From positions 1 through 50,775 of IMG/VR virus record IMGVR_UViG_3300031823_000009: DNA of 50,775 nucleotides, one strand, 5' to 3'. The stretch comes from a virus. The notes beneath the pieces are model-generated. The model was not told the origin of the DNA. It ran no database searches and worked only from the letters and a program-made list of their open reading frames with translations. Shown in pieces: positions 13,315 through 22,730 of the stretch (positions within the stretch are counted from its first letter, which is position 1; each line of letters opens with the position of its first letter). A program made the position numbers and the translations under genes.

Positions 13315-13647
13315 ATGGTAGATGTTCCATTCAAGACATACCAAGCTCTCGTAACGCGCCTGCACGAATATGGAAGAGCTGTCGCTGTTCTTGGTGGGAT
13401 GAACGACTTAGACGTGGCTTTGCATACGGCGGCAGGCGCCATAGACTTGCTGCAAAAGCACGTACCAGAAAGTGAGCGAGTCGAAATAGGTGGCTGGGAG
13501 GATACAGACCTGCCGGTAGAACTGGCACCTGGCTGCTGTTCGGCGATCAATCCATGCCCGCATCAGCAGTTGTATCCTGATTCTCTTTGTGATGTCTGTC
13601 GGGATCCGTGCGTCCAAAGGTGTGCGTTGTTGCGATTGATTGGATGA
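13315..13647 (+). CDS. Hypothetical 110-aa protein with Cys-rich C-terminus
   Basis: ATG at 13315 behind GTGGAG. The N-terminal helical part (VPFKTYQALVTRLHEYGRAVAVLGGMNDLDVALHTAAGAIDLL) is followed by a tail with eight cysteines (CCSAINPCPHQQLYPDSLCD, then CRDPC and RC) that could bind metal. Unknown family; lies between the GH16 and ejection-protein genes. Confidence 0.65.
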   Translation: MVDVPFKTYQALVTRLHEYGRAVAVLGGMNDLDVALHTAAGAIDLLQKHVPESERVEIGGWEDTDLPVELAPGCCSAINPCPHQQLYPDSLCDVCRDPCVQRCALLRLIG

Positions 13648-13692
13648 TGCGGATGCTTGGCAGCGCGCGTCGTTCGTGGTACGAATCAGTCC

Positions 13693-16600
13693 ATGAGCGA
13701 CGCATTCGGATCAAGCTACGGCCCCCCTCCTGCGCCCCAGCAACCTGCTTTTGGCAGTTCGTTCCTTGATTCGGCCATGCAAGCTGGGAAGTCGTTTCTG
13801 GGGGCATTCATGGGGCCGCAGTACAAGCCGACGAATCCAAATGCATCGCCGCTCGACCAATCGGCGGACCTGCTACAGCAGCGAATCAATCAGGCCAGTA
13901 GCATTGCTACGAATCCGTTTGCTCAGATGTGGTCGCCCGAAAAGGTGCAAGCCGCCCGAAATTTCGTGCCGCAGGCGACGGAGCAATTGCAGGCGATTAA
14001 CAATCAGCGCCAGCATCAAGCGGATATCAGGCAAGCGGCCATAAACAGGGGACTTAGAAATCCCGATCAATTCGGGCCTTCGGCAACCGACACCACGCTT
14101 AACGAAGAATCATTGCGTCAATGGAAGGACGAAGGCAATCCTGACGCTTACAAAGCATTACAAGGTGCAGGGGATGAGTGGGCAAACCGTGCAAATCTGT
14201 ACATGCCCGAGGCGATGGAAAAATTTTCTCAGCGCATCAATGCTGCACAAGACGCTATCAAGACTCTAGACGGCGCAGCCAACCCAAAGATGGGCGCACA
14301 AGCGTACGTTCAAAAACGGCAACAGGTTGTAGGTCAGCTCACACAGTTTGGAATCAAGGATAGCGATATTCCGCAGAAAGCAGACGGGTGGAGGTTAGCC
14401 AAGGGTCCGCTGCAGGCGCAGCTTAATCAAGCACTGGGCGTGTTGAACCAGTTCAACGCATCGCAAGACAGGCTAGGACAAGCCGTTCCTATCACGGATG
14501 ACAAGGTTGCATCGCGGATCGAAGGGTCGTTCATGTTTTCGAACACTGAACCGATACCTGGATTCAAGGCTGTAACGCTGCCCGGGAAAGGCGGCGTATC
14601 TGGCGCCATGGGGCCGCCCGGGTCGTTCGATACGACCAAGCGCGGCATGGGCGGTCCCGGCGGATGGTCGAATGCGCCGCCTGCACAGATCAAAACCGTA
14701 CAAGACCAGTTAGGTACGAAAGAAGTAGAAGGCGCCATCAATAAGTACAAGAGTGCGCGTGATTTCTACGATACGACGCATGATGACAAGCTGTACACGT
14801 CTGCAGCTGGCATCGCGATGATTCAGGACAAGACGGGTGGCGTGCTGCGCAACGTCTCGGAGGAGGCGAAAGGTTCGGGCACCATCGGTTATACGAAGAT
14901 GCTTGAACGCCAATTTGGTTCAGTCGAAGGCGCGCGCAACGAACTGGCCAAGGAATCTTCGGCGCTTAAAGAGTGGCTGGGCAGACCTGCGGATAAGCGT
15001 CTTTCGCCACCTTCGATCGAGGGCTTCAAATACATTTCGGAATTCGAACACGGTATGGCGTTGAAGGAATTGAATGATCGTCTTGGACAGCCATTGGAGA
15101 CGGCGGGCCGTTACGGTATGAAGCTGCAAAACCTTGGGCTCGACAAGGAAGTCACGAGTCAGCCCGATCTGTACAACACCTGGAACAACGCGAGGATTGC
15201 CGGCAACAAAGAAATCGACGGCTATCCAATGATACGGATAGACGATCAGCGGGTCATGTTACCGAAAAACAGCCACGTGCCCGGTGCGCAGGTCATGCGG
15301 CTGGACCACACTGACAACAGCGGAACTGTTCCCGGTGTACCGTCTAGCTCAGTGCCCCCGCCCGCCTCTGGCCCTGGCACTCCGCAGGGCGTACCCAATG
15401 CGGGCGGCGGTGCTGGGCCTGCCCCCTCTCCTTCCGGTACACCTAATGTGGGTGGCAGCCCAACGGCTCGGCCCCTTGGCGGTTCTCCGGTTCCCCCTGC
15501 CGCTCCTGCGGGTATTCCTAGCAGCCCGGTGGCTCCGGTTCATGGCGACCCCAATAACCCGCCGGGCCGTTGGGGCCTGACACCGGGGATGAAGCTCGAC
15601 AATCCCCAGGCCGTAGTAGCTTTGGCGAATCGCGAAATTCAGTTGGAAAGCGGCTTTCAGCCGAAGCAACGTACGGGGTCATATGTCGGGCTCGGGCAGT
15701 GGTCGCAGGAGGAAATGCAACGTCACGGCATTACGGACCCTGATGACTTGGAGCAAAACCGCACTGCGCTGCAGGCCGACATACGGACGCGGGCAGACAA
15801 GCTGCAGCGTGATGGGCTGCCCGTCACTGCGGCAAACGTCTACCTGATGCATCAGCAGGGCGAAGCCGGCTTAGAAGCGCACTTGCGCAATCCGGACGGC
15901 CTTGCTTGGCAAAATTTGAAGCCGTATTTCCGTTCAGACGCAATTGCGAAGCAGGCCGTTTGGGGCAACATGACGCCAGAAATGCGTGCTCAGTTCACAG
16001 CGCGTGGTGGTGTCAATGGCGTGACTTCCGGTGATTTCACGCGGCTGTGGGATGCGCGGACCAACGGCACGGACGGCGCCGGCTACACTATGGCGGGTCG
16101 GGGCAACATGCCACTCGCAATTCCCGAAAGCGCAAGTTCGGGGTTGGCAGCGCGCGGTCGCACTGCGCCTCGTGCGACGCAGGAACCTACGTCGCAAAGT
16201 AGGGCGGGCATGCTCGGGACAACGGGTCCTTTGATAGGTTCGTTGATTAATCGTGCCATGGAATTGGAAGGTCCGGCGATCGGTGGCACGGTTGGCGGTC
16301 TTGTCGGTGGCGCGCTTGGCGGGCCTGCGGGAATGCTTGGTGGCGGCGCGGCTGGCGGCGCGGCTGGGCAGGCCGCGAAGGATTGGCTGTCAGGGAATCC
16401 ACAGCAACCCGGTCAGATCGTCAAGCAAGGTGCCTTGCAGGGTGTTCTTGGTGTGGCGCCGGCAGGACGGCCGATTGTTGGCGCATTAGCGCGTATGGCT
16501 GGCGCGGGGGGTGTAGAAGCTGCTTCAAAATACGCGGAAGGAGGTGATCGGGCTGACGTTGTGGGAGCGGGGGTCGGCGGGGCGGCGTCTGCGGGGGCAA

Positions 16601-18123
16601 GCGAATTGTTCGGCCGCGCACTTGGCATGGTTACGCATAAAGTTTTTAGATTGTTCGGTCCCGACGCGCAAGAAGCGTTTCGTGGTGCCGCTGCAGATTT
16701 GCACGAGGCGAATGAGACGCTGAGGACCGAACCGGAGAAGTTGCCGGGCATTGCCGGTGGTGCCGAGACAGCAAATCCGAAATACGAGGCGGCGAAGGAT
16801 GCGAAGGAAAAAGCGGAATCGACGATCAAGGAAATGATTCCGACTGCAAAACCAGACGAAGTCGCGTACGCTCATAAGGTGAGTGCCGGTCCCGTGCCGA
16901 CGCCGGCTGCCGTTGCTAAGGCGGGATTTCCTGGTGCTAAGGAAAAGGCAGAACTCAGTGCCGCCTACGAGCAACTTCATGGCGAGGTAGGCGCAACTGG
17001 CGTACCGCCACCGATATCGCCGCCGAAGCTTCCGGATGGTCCGATTTCGGTTGTCGATAGCGGAAAAGTGGGGGAGCGATTCCGGGATACGGCTAAACGC
17101 GCGGAAGCTGTAGCAACGGCGCCGCGTTTCGATCCAGAGACGAAATCGCGTGATCTTCAAAAAGTTCGTTCATCGTTACTTGAAGCCGAGCAAAATGCTT
17201 TGACAAGTAATGAGTCTGATCGGGCGCAAACAGCTAAGGATATGCGCACGCTTGCCGATACCATACGTGTACAGCAAGAGAGGCTTGTGGATCACGTACT
17301 TGGGCCGGATGCGGCCAAACCATGGATTCAACGGCTTCGAACGATCGATTATCGTTATCGGCAATTGATGGATGCAACAAACGGCGGTAATTTGGAAGCT
17401 GCAGCCGGCCTTAAGGGCGAAGCTGGTCGTGAGGTTGATCGCAAGTTTCGCGCTTTTGCGCAGAATGATCCTGCAGCGGTTGCGGCTTGGAATCACATGC
17501 GCGTAAAGGCAGGCAATCCAGATGCTACTGAAAAATCTATTTTTGGCCAAATCTCACTGGAAAATTTTCCGGTTGTTGGAAAGTACCTTGCTTCGGGGGC
17601 ATCAATACTAAATCTTCGTAAATGGATGCGAGATAGGGCGGCGGGCAGTCCGGCACAATTCGGAGACTTCGTTCCCGGATATAACAATTTGAGTGGTCCT
17701 AAATCCGCACGCGATATTGCAGGAAGCAAATACGCTCGTTTCGGAGCTGACAGCGGTTGGAATCCGTTAGCAGCATCGCCTGCGCAAGCCGGTGAGATCA
17801 TACCTACGTCCCGGACGCCACTCAGTGCGGGCTCGGGCGGCGGTGTTCCAGCAAACAGTATCGGTCTGCCATCACAAGGAGCGCAGACAGTCATTTCACC
17901 TTCGTCTCTAAATGTGCAGGCAGCAATAAACAGAGCTAGTGCATATGTTAAAGGCGACAACAATGCCGGTGCCATGCAGAGAAACATCATGATCATGGAG
18001 CGCGGCGGCCCCATGGCCGAAAAGGTGGCCGATTTCGTAATGAGTACTTTCTCGCAGCATCCGTTCGAACGTACTGGCATGGTCCCTTCGGGACGTACTA
18101 TTCAGGGTGATTCTGTACGTTAA
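13693..18123 (+). CDS. Large ejection (internal virion) protein with lytic transglycosylase domain, 1476 aa
   Basis: Expected to be ejected with DNA and to open peptidoglycan and membrane for genome entry. The N-terminus (MSDAFGSSYGPPPAPQQPAF) is low-complexity, followed by long helical segments. A Pro/Gly linker (about residues 550-630) leads to an SLT/lysozyme-like domain: NREIQLESGFQPKQRTGSYVGL has the catalytic Glu pattern, with GQWS and VYLMHQQGEAGL after it. A Gly/Ala-rich segment (IGGTVGGLVGGALGGPAGML) may be membrane-active. Start 13693 is preferred over an upstream TTG at 13657. The next gene follows after 16 bp. Confidence 0.85.
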   Translation: MSDAFGSSYGPPPAPQQPAFGSSFLDSAMQAGKSFLGAFMGPQYKPTNPNASPLDQSADLLQQRINQASSIATNPFAQMWSPEKVQAARNFVPQATEQLQAINNQRQHQADIRQAAINRGLRNPDQFGPSATDTTLNEESLRQWKDEGNPDAYKALQGAGDEWANRANLYMPEAMEKFSQRINAAQDAIKTLDGAANPKMGAQAYVQKRQQVVGQLTQFGIKDSDIPQKADGWRLAKGPLQAQLNQALGVLNQFNASQDRLGQAVPITDDKVASRIEGSFMFSNTEPIPGFKAVTLPGKGGVSGAMGPPGSFDTTKRGMGGPGGWSNAPPAQIKTVQDQLGTKEVEGAINKYKSARDFYDTTHDDKLYTSAAGIAMIQDKTGGVLRNVSEEAKGSGTIGYTKMLERQFGSVEGARNELAKESSALKEWLGRPADKRLSPPSIEGFKYISEFEHGMALKELNDRLGQPLETAGRYGMKLQNLGLDKEVTSQPDLYNTWNNARIAGNKEIDGYPMIRIDDQRVMLPKNSHVPGAQVMRLDHTDNSGTVPGVPSSSVPPPASGPGTPQGVPNAGGGAGPAPSPSGTPNVGGSPTARPLGGSPVPPAAPAGIPSSPVAPVHGDPNNPPGRWGLTPGMKLDNPQAVVALANREIQLESGFQPKQRTGSYVGLGQWSQEEMQRHGITDPDDLEQNRTALQADIRTRADKLQRDGLPVTAANVYLMHQQGEAGLEAHLRNPDGLAWQNLKPYFRSDAIAKQAVWGNMTPEMRAQFTARGGVNGVTSGDFTRLWDARTNGTDGAGYTMAGRGNMPLAIPESASSGLAARGRTAPRATQEPTSQSRAGMLGTTGPLIGSLINRAMELEGPAIGGTVGGLVGGALGGPAGMLGGGAAGGAAGQAAKDWLSGNPQQPGQIVKQGALQGVLGVAPAGRPIVGALARMAGAGGVEAASKYAEGGDRADVVGAGVGGAASAGASELFGRALGMVTHKVFRLFGPDAQEAFRGAAADLHEANETLRTEPEKLPGIAGGAETANPKYEAAKDAKEKAESTIKEMIPTAKPDEVAYAHKVSAGPVPTPAAVAKAGFPGAKEKAELSAAYEQLHGEVGATGVPPPISPPKLPDGPISVVDSGKVGERFRDTAKRAEAVATAPRFDPETKSRDLQKVRSSLLEAEQNALTSNESDRAQTAKDMRTLADTIRVQQERLVDHVLGPDAAKPWIQRLRTIDYRYRQLMDATNGGNLEAAAGLKGEAGREVDRKFRAFAQNDPAAVAAWNHMRVKAGNPDATEKSIFGQISLENFPVVGKYLASGASILNLRKWMRDRAAGSPAQFGDFVPGYNNLSGPKSARDIAGSKYARFGADSGWNPLAASPAQAGEIIPTSRTPLSAGSGGGVPANSIGLPSQGAQTVISPSSLNVQAAINRASAYVKGDNNAGAMQRNIMIMERGGPMAEKVADFVMSTFSQHPFERTGMVPSGRTIQGDSVR

Positions 18124-18139
18124 AGGCGGGACAGAGAAA

Positions 18140-19510
18140 ATGACCAACGAAGACATTATTGCGAATTTGCATAGCCAACTCGACGAGGTTTCTAATTCAC
18201 CTGCGCCCGTCGCTTCCAATGATGCTTCGGCTGGGCCTGCAGCTCCGCAGTCTGACATGCCTACGCCTGCGCAAGTGGGTATTCAGAGGCCGCTTCCCGT
18301 TGATCAAGCTTTGCGTCAGGGGGGCGTTGGTGCTTTCAAGACGCTTGCTCCGCGTTTGTACGACTACATGACGCAGCCTAATCCGCAACCACCATCGATG
18401 ACGCCCAACAGAGCTGGCAAAGTGGCACCTTCCGATTACGATCCGAGAACGATGGGAGCTTTGGAAGATCTACGGAACTTGGCTCTTGATGCCATGCCTG
18501 AAGGAGGCTGGGCGGCTCGTGCTATGGGCGCTGTTGCGGGGGCCGTTAGTCCTTCGGCCGAGGCTGCCCAGCAACAGCAGCGCACCGCGGCGGTCCCTGC
18601 GCAGGCCTCACGGCCGCCTCCCGGTCAGCCTGGACCGACGGTTGTGTCCGCCGCTCCGCAGCCACAAGGTCCGCCAGGACCGATGCCGACGGCTGCTGTT
18701 CCGCAGCCCAGCATACGGCCGGATTTCACGCCTCAGGATATGGATCGGCTGAGTCAGCTCGGCACTGAAATGAGTGATCTCAATAAAAAGATAGACTCGG
18801 TTGGAAAACGGACTGATATTGGACCCGGTGGCAAGCGTGCACAAATCGATCCGCTTCAGACGCAAATCAATGCTAAACAGAGTGAGATTGACCGGATTCG
18901 TGACAATGTACGCCAGGCGCAGGCTGCTTTCGATTTGGCTGGGCAGCCGATCGGCGTTCGTAATCCTCCAGCGGTGGCGGTGGGGCGTGGTATTGGTCTC
19001 GGTCTTGGCGCTGGTACTGGTCTTTTGAAAGGATACAGCGGTAAAGGTCAATTCGGCCGCACTGTGCTATACGGGGCTGCCGAGGGTGCCGCTGGTGTTA
19101 CAGTACCTAATCTTATGGACCTTGGAGCCGCTCCCGGAACGCCGGCACGCGAAACAGCGGAACGCAATCTTGCCTTCATTCATGACCCTACAAGTATCGC
19201 GAATTGGGATTATGCTCGGCGTGTTATTGCGCCTGAAATGATAGGCGGTGGGCTGCTAGGAATTGCGGGTTACGGCTTCGGCAGTGCGATTAATTCGGCT
19301 AGGAATCGACGATCGGCGCCATCTGTTCCTGCCGCTCCTGCAGAGCTACCCGCTTCGAGCTTGCCCAGCGGCGGTTATGCGTGGCCGACCGATCCGGAAG
19401 CACTCAAGAGCTTGCAATCGGTTGCCTACAAGACACCTTCGGGGCAATGGCGTGTCTATGTTGAGGGTAAGAATCGACGGTTGCCGAAAGGGCTTGAACC
19501 GCGTCCGTAG
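18140..19510 (+). CDS. Second ejection / internal virion protein, 456 aa
   Basis: ATG at 18140 (MTNEDIIANLHSQLDE...). Pro-rich regions including a collagen-like PGQPGP/PQGPPGP stretch (about 155-200) precede a coiled coil (MDRLSQLGTEMSDLNKKIDS). Glycine-rich, potentially membrane-inserting segments (GRGIGLGLGAGTGLLKGYSG, GGGLLGIAGYGFGSA) follow. Directly downstream of the transglycosylase protein, the usual position for a partner ejection protein. Confidence 0.72.
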   Translation: MTNEDIIANLHSQLDEVSNSPAPVASNDASAGPAAPQSDMPTPAQVGIQRPLPVDQALRQGGVGAFKTLAPRLYDYMTQPNPQPPSMTPNRAGKVAPSDYDPRTMGALEDLRNLALDAMPEGGWAARAMGAVAGAVSPSAEAAQQQQRTAAVPAQASRPPPGQPGPTVVSAAPQPQGPPGPMPTAAVPQPSIRPDFTPQDMDRLSQLGTEMSDLNKKIDSVGKRTDIGPGGKRAQIDPLQTQINAKQSEIDRIRDNVRQAQAAFDLAGQPIGVRNPPAVAVGRGIGLGLGAGTGLLKGYSGKGQFGRTVLYGAAEGAAGVTVPNLMDLGAAPGTPARETAERNLAFIHDPTSIANWDYARRVIAPEMIGGGLLGIAGYGFGSAINSARNRRSAPSVPAAPAELPASSLPSGGYAWPTDPEALKSLQSVAYKTPSGQWRVYVEGKNRRLPKGLEPRP

Positions 19511-19519
19511 GAATTAAAA

Positions 19520-19828
19520 ATGCTCCTGCCGTGGCTCGAATGGCCTCAGGTTGCCAAGACGCCACGCGAATTGATGCTTGCGCGGCTTCGTGATGGCGTG
19601 CCGCCGGAGCTTGCAGCGCGTGCCGCCGGCATTACTATGGATCAACTGAAAGACGATAAGGAAGTGGATATGGCGCTCGCAGAGGGCGAGATATTGCTTT
19701 TTGAGCGCGCACGTGATAGTGGCGTGACCGGTGTTGTACGGGCAGCCATGCGGCGCGAAGCTAACTCGTGGATGCCAAAGGCCGAAGTCACAGTTGGGAT
19801 GACTTTGGAGGATTATTTGAGGGATTAA
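19520..19828 (+). CDS. Possible small terminase subunit / HTH protein, 102 aa
   Basis: ATG at 19520. After MLLPWLEWPQVAKTPRE comes a helix-turn-helix-like segment (LMLARLRDGVPPELAARAAGITMDQLKDDKEVDMALAEGE) like those opening small terminase subunits and Terminase_2/HTH_23 proteins. The end (KAEVTVGMTLEDYLRD) is acidic. The large subunit is 10 kb downstream, so the assignment is tentative. N-terminal PW residues echo the VPWERP start of the large terminase. Confidence 0.55.
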   Translation: MLLPWLEWPQVAKTPRELMLARLRDGVPPELAARAAGITMDQLKDDKEVDMALAEGEILLFERARDSGVTGVVRAAMRREANSWMPKAEVTVGMTLEDYLRD

Positions 19829-20007
19829 TACCAACCCCATATTGCTTCTTTTACCCACCAACCATATAATATGCAGACTGTCGCTAAGGAGATTAGACGT
19901 ATAGTAATTCTATGCCACCAAATGCACGCCCACAGTGCGAAAAAAGTTCCGAATACTAAGCACTCGATTTGATGGTTCCAAAAACAACCGTCGGGACATA
20001 AGTTCAT
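19825..20007 (-). CDS. Small membrane protein, 60 aa
   Basis: ATG at 20007 overlaps the stop of the 48-aa gene (ATGA); TTGGAG lies 9 nt upstream. MNLCPDGCFWNHQIECLVFGTFFALWACIWWHRITI... has two Trp/Cys-rich hydrophobic spans. It is transcribed against its neighbours from a promoter at 20.2 kb and overlaps the end of the 102-aa gene by four bases. Unknown function; resembles a moron-type insert. Confidence 0.68.
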   Translation of the reverse strand: MNLCPDGCFWNHQIECLVFGTFFALWACIWWHRITIRLISLATVCILYGWWVKEAIWGWY

Positions 20008-20150
20008 TTTGTGTTCTCCAATTCTATGACTGGCGTACGTCGCAGAAAGTCCGGAATATCAAGTGGATGATTTTGACCGGGCCATAATTCTGTTACTGAG
20101 TCTTTGATTAGTTCTGGCCGTACAGGTACGGTTTCCCACGGCATTTTCAT
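20004..20150 (-). CDS. 48-aa protein with N-terminal MKMPWET
   Basis: Read directly: ATG at 20150, TGA at 20006..20004. It shares MKMPWET with the 101-aa protein at 3.5 kb, although the rest (VPVRPELIKDSVTELWPGQN, then HPLDIPDFLRRTPVIELENTK) is different. AAGGAA lies upstream. First gene of a two-gene leftward unit inside the late region, with the AGTGTAC-type promoter used by early-type genes, so it is probably expressed separately from the structural genes. Confidence 0.72.
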   Translation of the reverse strand: MKMPWETVPVRPELIKDSVTELWPGQNHPLDIPDFLRRTPVIELENTK

Positions 20151-20179
20151 GGAATGTGTTCCTTGATTTTGTGTGTACG

Positions 20180-20208
20180 TGTGTACACTGTTTTGTTATG
20201 TAATGCAA
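20180..20208 (-). promoter_or_regulatory. Leftward promoter of the 48-aa/60-aa unit
   Basis: Minus strand TTGCAT (20208..20203), 17-bp spacer, TACACA (20185..20180), with CAGTG directly upstream of the -10-like hexamer. Near-repeats of GTGTAC follow, which may be operators. Confidence 0.5.
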
Positions 20209-20250
20209 CCCCCTAAATGTATGACAGATTTGCCGCCGACACGCAAGCTA

Positions 20251-20280
20251 TTGACGTATGACAATTTGTGCTGCTACACT
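20251..20280 (+). promoter_or_regulatory. Rightward promoter of the 246-aa structural gene
   Basis: TTGACG (20251..20256), 18-bp spacer, TACACT (20275..20280). It lies divergent to the leftward unit and 40 bp upstream of the 246-aa gene. Confidence 0.5.
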
Positions 20281-20320
20281 TTAGGAGACTGATTCGTTCC
20301 TCTAAAAGAAGGGCCGGCTT

Positions 20321-21061
20321 ATGGTCCAAATTGTTAATCAATCCACCCTCAGCATTGGCGGTTTTCGGCATTATTCGGGCCTCTTGCCCTCCATACCGGG
20401 TGATGGCAGTGCGCAAGCTCAAGCGTCCGTGCGGCCTTTCCATCTTGCTCCGACGAATGCGCTTGCGATCTTCCGCGGTGACATTGTCGTCTTCAATTCC
20501 GCTACGATCGGCGTGCAGGGGGCTGGCGATCTTCCGGTCAATATTGGTCCTCCATCCGCTACAAGCCTTGTAATTGGCAATGGTGGCGGTTCGCTGCTTG
20601 GCAATGCTTCGATGGCGGCGAACGTTTCGCGGTGGGTTCCGGGCGACACCACTAGTGTTATTGCTGGCGTCGTGGTGGGCTTCGGTCCGATCACGCTCTA
20701 CATGGCAAAAAACGGCTTTCAGTACGTTCCTGCGTCTACCGAAGCGTGGGTTTTTGTCGAAACTGATCCGCAGGTCATGATGACTGCGACGGTGCCCACC
20801 GTACCCGCCACTGCGTTCAACCTTGACCTGAATAGCGGCGTTGATGTGAAGGCGAATGCCGCTTTCCAGAGCACGAGATTCGGCATTTCGGGAATGTCGC
20901 TTGATCCGACGACGATCCAAACGACTTCGACGCTGCCGCTTCGCTTTGTTAATTCGTCCGAGCAAATCGGAAACGATCCGACGGCGGCCGGCTTTGTTGC
21001 GCAAGTCACGTTCAACATGTCGCGCCATTACAAAGGCGGTGCCGGCTTCACTGCGGATTGA
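20321..21061 (+). CDS. Virion structural protein, 246 aa
   Basis: ATG at 20321 (MVQIVNQSTLSIGGFRHYSG...). The protein is beta-rich, low in charge and without signal peptide, with repeated hydrophobic strands (LVIGNGGGSLLGNASMAANV, STLPLRFVNSSEQIG), like phage decoration, stabilisation or minor head proteins. It has its own promoter and heads a group of surface and fibre genes. Exact location in the virion is not readable from sequence. Confidence 0.65.
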   Translation: MVQIVNQSTLSIGGFRHYSGLLPSIPGDGSAQAQASVRPFHLAPTNALAIFRGDIVVFNSATIGVQGAGDLPVNIGPPSATSLVIGNGGGSLLGNASMAANVSRWVPGDTTSVIAGVVVGFGPITLYMAKNGFQYVPASTEAWVFVETDPQVMMTATVPTVPATAFNLDLNSGVDVKANAAFQSTRFGISGMSLDPTTIQTTSTLPLRFVNSSEQIGNDPTAAGFVAQVTFNMSRHYKGGAGFTAD

Positions 21062-21070
21062 GGAGCAAAT

Positions 21071-21640
21071 ATGTCACGTTTTCTCGCGATTTTTCTTGCG
21101 GCGGTTCTGTCGGTCGGCGGCGCAGTTGCGCAGACCGTCGTTTCACAACCGGTGTTCGTTCCATCGAAACAGTGGATCGATTTGGGCAACGGCCCGCTCG
21201 ATATTCAGCCGATTGAGGGTAACGGCGATCTTTATTCGTCATTTGGATCCGGACAAGGCAGTACGTCTGGGTCAACTACCAGTTTGGTGTTGACGACAAC
21301 GCCTTTGGTGTCGCCGTGCATAGGCTGTGTCATTTCCGGCCCCGGCATTACGTCCGGAACTACCGTCTCTGCATTCACGCTTGGAACATCGATCGCGCTT
21401 TCAACGTCCATGTCCGTGACGCCGGTATCATTGGTTTCGTGGGGAGCTGCGTGTCCCGCGGCAACTGCGGCCAACGTTCCTGGCGTCTTTCCAAATGGGG
21501 TTGCGTCGCTGTCACCGCCGGCTCCTGCTCGTTCAAGCATTGGCGGAACGTATCCGTTCTATACGCAAGCCCGTGTTTGTGCGTACGGTGCTGCGCAGAA
21601 CGGTTTTACGCTTCTTTATTTCGCGATCGGTGCTCATTGA
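21071..21640 (+). CDS. Exported 189-aa protein with Sec signal peptide
   Basis: ATG at 21071 behind GAGGAGC. The N-terminus MSRFLAIFLAAVLSVGGAVA|Q is a classic signal peptide. The mature part is Ser/Thr/Gly-rich beta sequence with several Cys (PLVSPCIGCVISGPGITSGT, ACPAATAANVPG, VCAYGAAQNG). The gene lies two bases before the O-antigen polymerase-like gene, suggesting a joint role at the cell envelope; alternatively a fibre-associated virion protein. Function unknown. Confidence 0.78.
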   Translation: MSRFLAIFLAAVLSVGGAVAQTVVSQPVFVPSKQWIDLGNGPLDIQPIEGNGDLYSSFGSGQGSTSGSTTSLVLTTTPLVSPCIGCVISGPGITSGTTVSAFTLGTSIALSTSMSVTPVSLVSWGAACPAATAANVPGVFPNGVASLSPPAPARSSIGGTYPFYTQARVCAYGAAQNGFTLLYFAIGAH

Positions 21641-21641
21641 A

Positions 21642-22730
21642 ATGCTGTGGATCGGGCTCGCCGTATCGCTTTGCTACGTTCCGGGTTTGACCGGAGCGTA
21701 CATCGCGACACAGTGGCCTTTGTTGGCTGTGATTCTGCCTTTCGGGTTGTTGTGGAAAGGGCCGTTCACAATTTTTCATTTGCTCGGACTTATCTTCGTT
21801 GACTATGCGGCAGTGCACATACTTTGGAGTCCTAATCCGTACGGTTCTGTCTATGGCGTGTGGCTGCTTGCCATTTCGGCGTTGGCTGTGTGGTTCGGAA
21901 CTGCCTTGGAAGATACGCGTGAGCTGTACAAAGGCTTAGCTATTGGCGCTACATTGTCGAGCTTCGTTGCCGTGCTGCAGTTTTTCGGTATTGGCGTTGT
22001 TCCCGTTACATCGACAATGCCCGCCGGTCTGTACGTCAACAGCGTACAGCAAGGTACTGTGCTTGCCCTTGTAGCGGTCGCGTTGATGACGGAGCGTATG
22101 TGGTTGTGGATTCCGTCATTGCTGCCCGGCATTTGGCTTTCGCATTCCCGTGGTGGTGCTATTGTTTTGTTGATAGGATTGCTTTGTTGCTGTTCACGTC
22201 GTTTGTGGATACCGGTAGGCGTTCTCGCGATGGCGGCTTCGATTTACCTATTTTATCCGCTTTCGCCGTCCGACAGTCAACGTCTGTACATTTGGCACGT
22301 CGCATGGGATAACTTGACATTGTTCGGCTGGGGTGCCGGAGCTTTCTTCAGTGCAGTTCTCGTGCATGACGGCGTCACTTTGTTTCCGGAGTACGCGCAT
22401 AATGACTTTTTGCAGTTCGCCTTCGAATTCGGTATCGGCGCGATTCTTCCTGCGATTATCATTGGTTATGCAGCATGGCGTACGGATGTTAAGGAATGGC
22501 CTGTCGTATTGGCATTCTGTGCGGCAGCGTGTTTTTCAATGCCGCTCTCCATGCCGATCGCTGCGTTTCTTTCTTTGGTCGCTGTGGGGCGTGTTCTTCG
22601 CGCTCATGGCCTACATGGCAGCGAGCGCAACTATCGCGGATATGATTTCTTATCGTGGGATGACACGTGCCGACTGGCAATTCGCGGCCGAGATCTTTCC
22701 ATGGCACCGCAGCATTCAGCAAAAGGCTAA
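21642..22730 (+). CDS. O-antigen polymerase/ligase-like (Wzy/WaaL family) membrane protein
   Basis: A 362-residue polytopic inner-membrane protein with about ten hydrophobic helices. The WLSHSRGGAIVLLIGLL motif and the later periplasmic-loop sequence EYAHNDFLQFAFEFG match the Wzy_C signature of O-antigen polymerases and ligases (SRGA plus HNxxLQ). ATG at 21642. Phage copies are known to change the host O-antigen linkage or length and block superinfection. The C-terminus overlaps a possible small gene in another frame. Family placement is good; polymerase versus ligase is undecided. Confidence 0.85.
   Translation: MLWIGLAVSLCYVPGLTGAYIATQWPLLAVILPFGLLWKGPFTIFHLLGLIFVDYAAVHILWSPNPYGSVYGVWLLAISALAVWFGTALEDTRELYKGLAIGATLSSFVAVLQFFGIGVVPVTSTMPAGLYVNSVQQGTVLALVAVALMTERMWLWIPSLLPGIWLSHSRGGAIVLLIGLLCCCSRRLWIPVGVLAMAASIYLFYPLSPSDSQRLYIWHVAWDNLTLFGWGAGAFFSAVLVHDGVTLFPEYAHNDFLQFAFEFGIGAILPAIIIGYAAWRTDVKEWPVVLAFCAAACFSMPLSMPIAAFLSLVAVGRVLRAHGLHGSERNYRGYDFLSWDDTCRLAIRGRDLSMAPQHSAKG

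Noticed and set aside
16525-17160. Antisense frame of 211 codons in the ejection protein gene
   Set aside because: Composition (Arg/Phe/Ser) typical of a shadow; the sense frame is clearly coding.
13693-18123. Tape measure protein of a long-tailed phage
   Set aside because: No tail-tube, sheath or baseplate genes seen; gp4/gp10-like genes and glycine-rich ejection features favour an internal virion protein.
20213-21028. Antisense open frame of 271 codons over the 246-aa structural gene
   Set aside because: Arg/Asn-rich shadow without domain or ribosome site; it would also run through the leftward promoter region.
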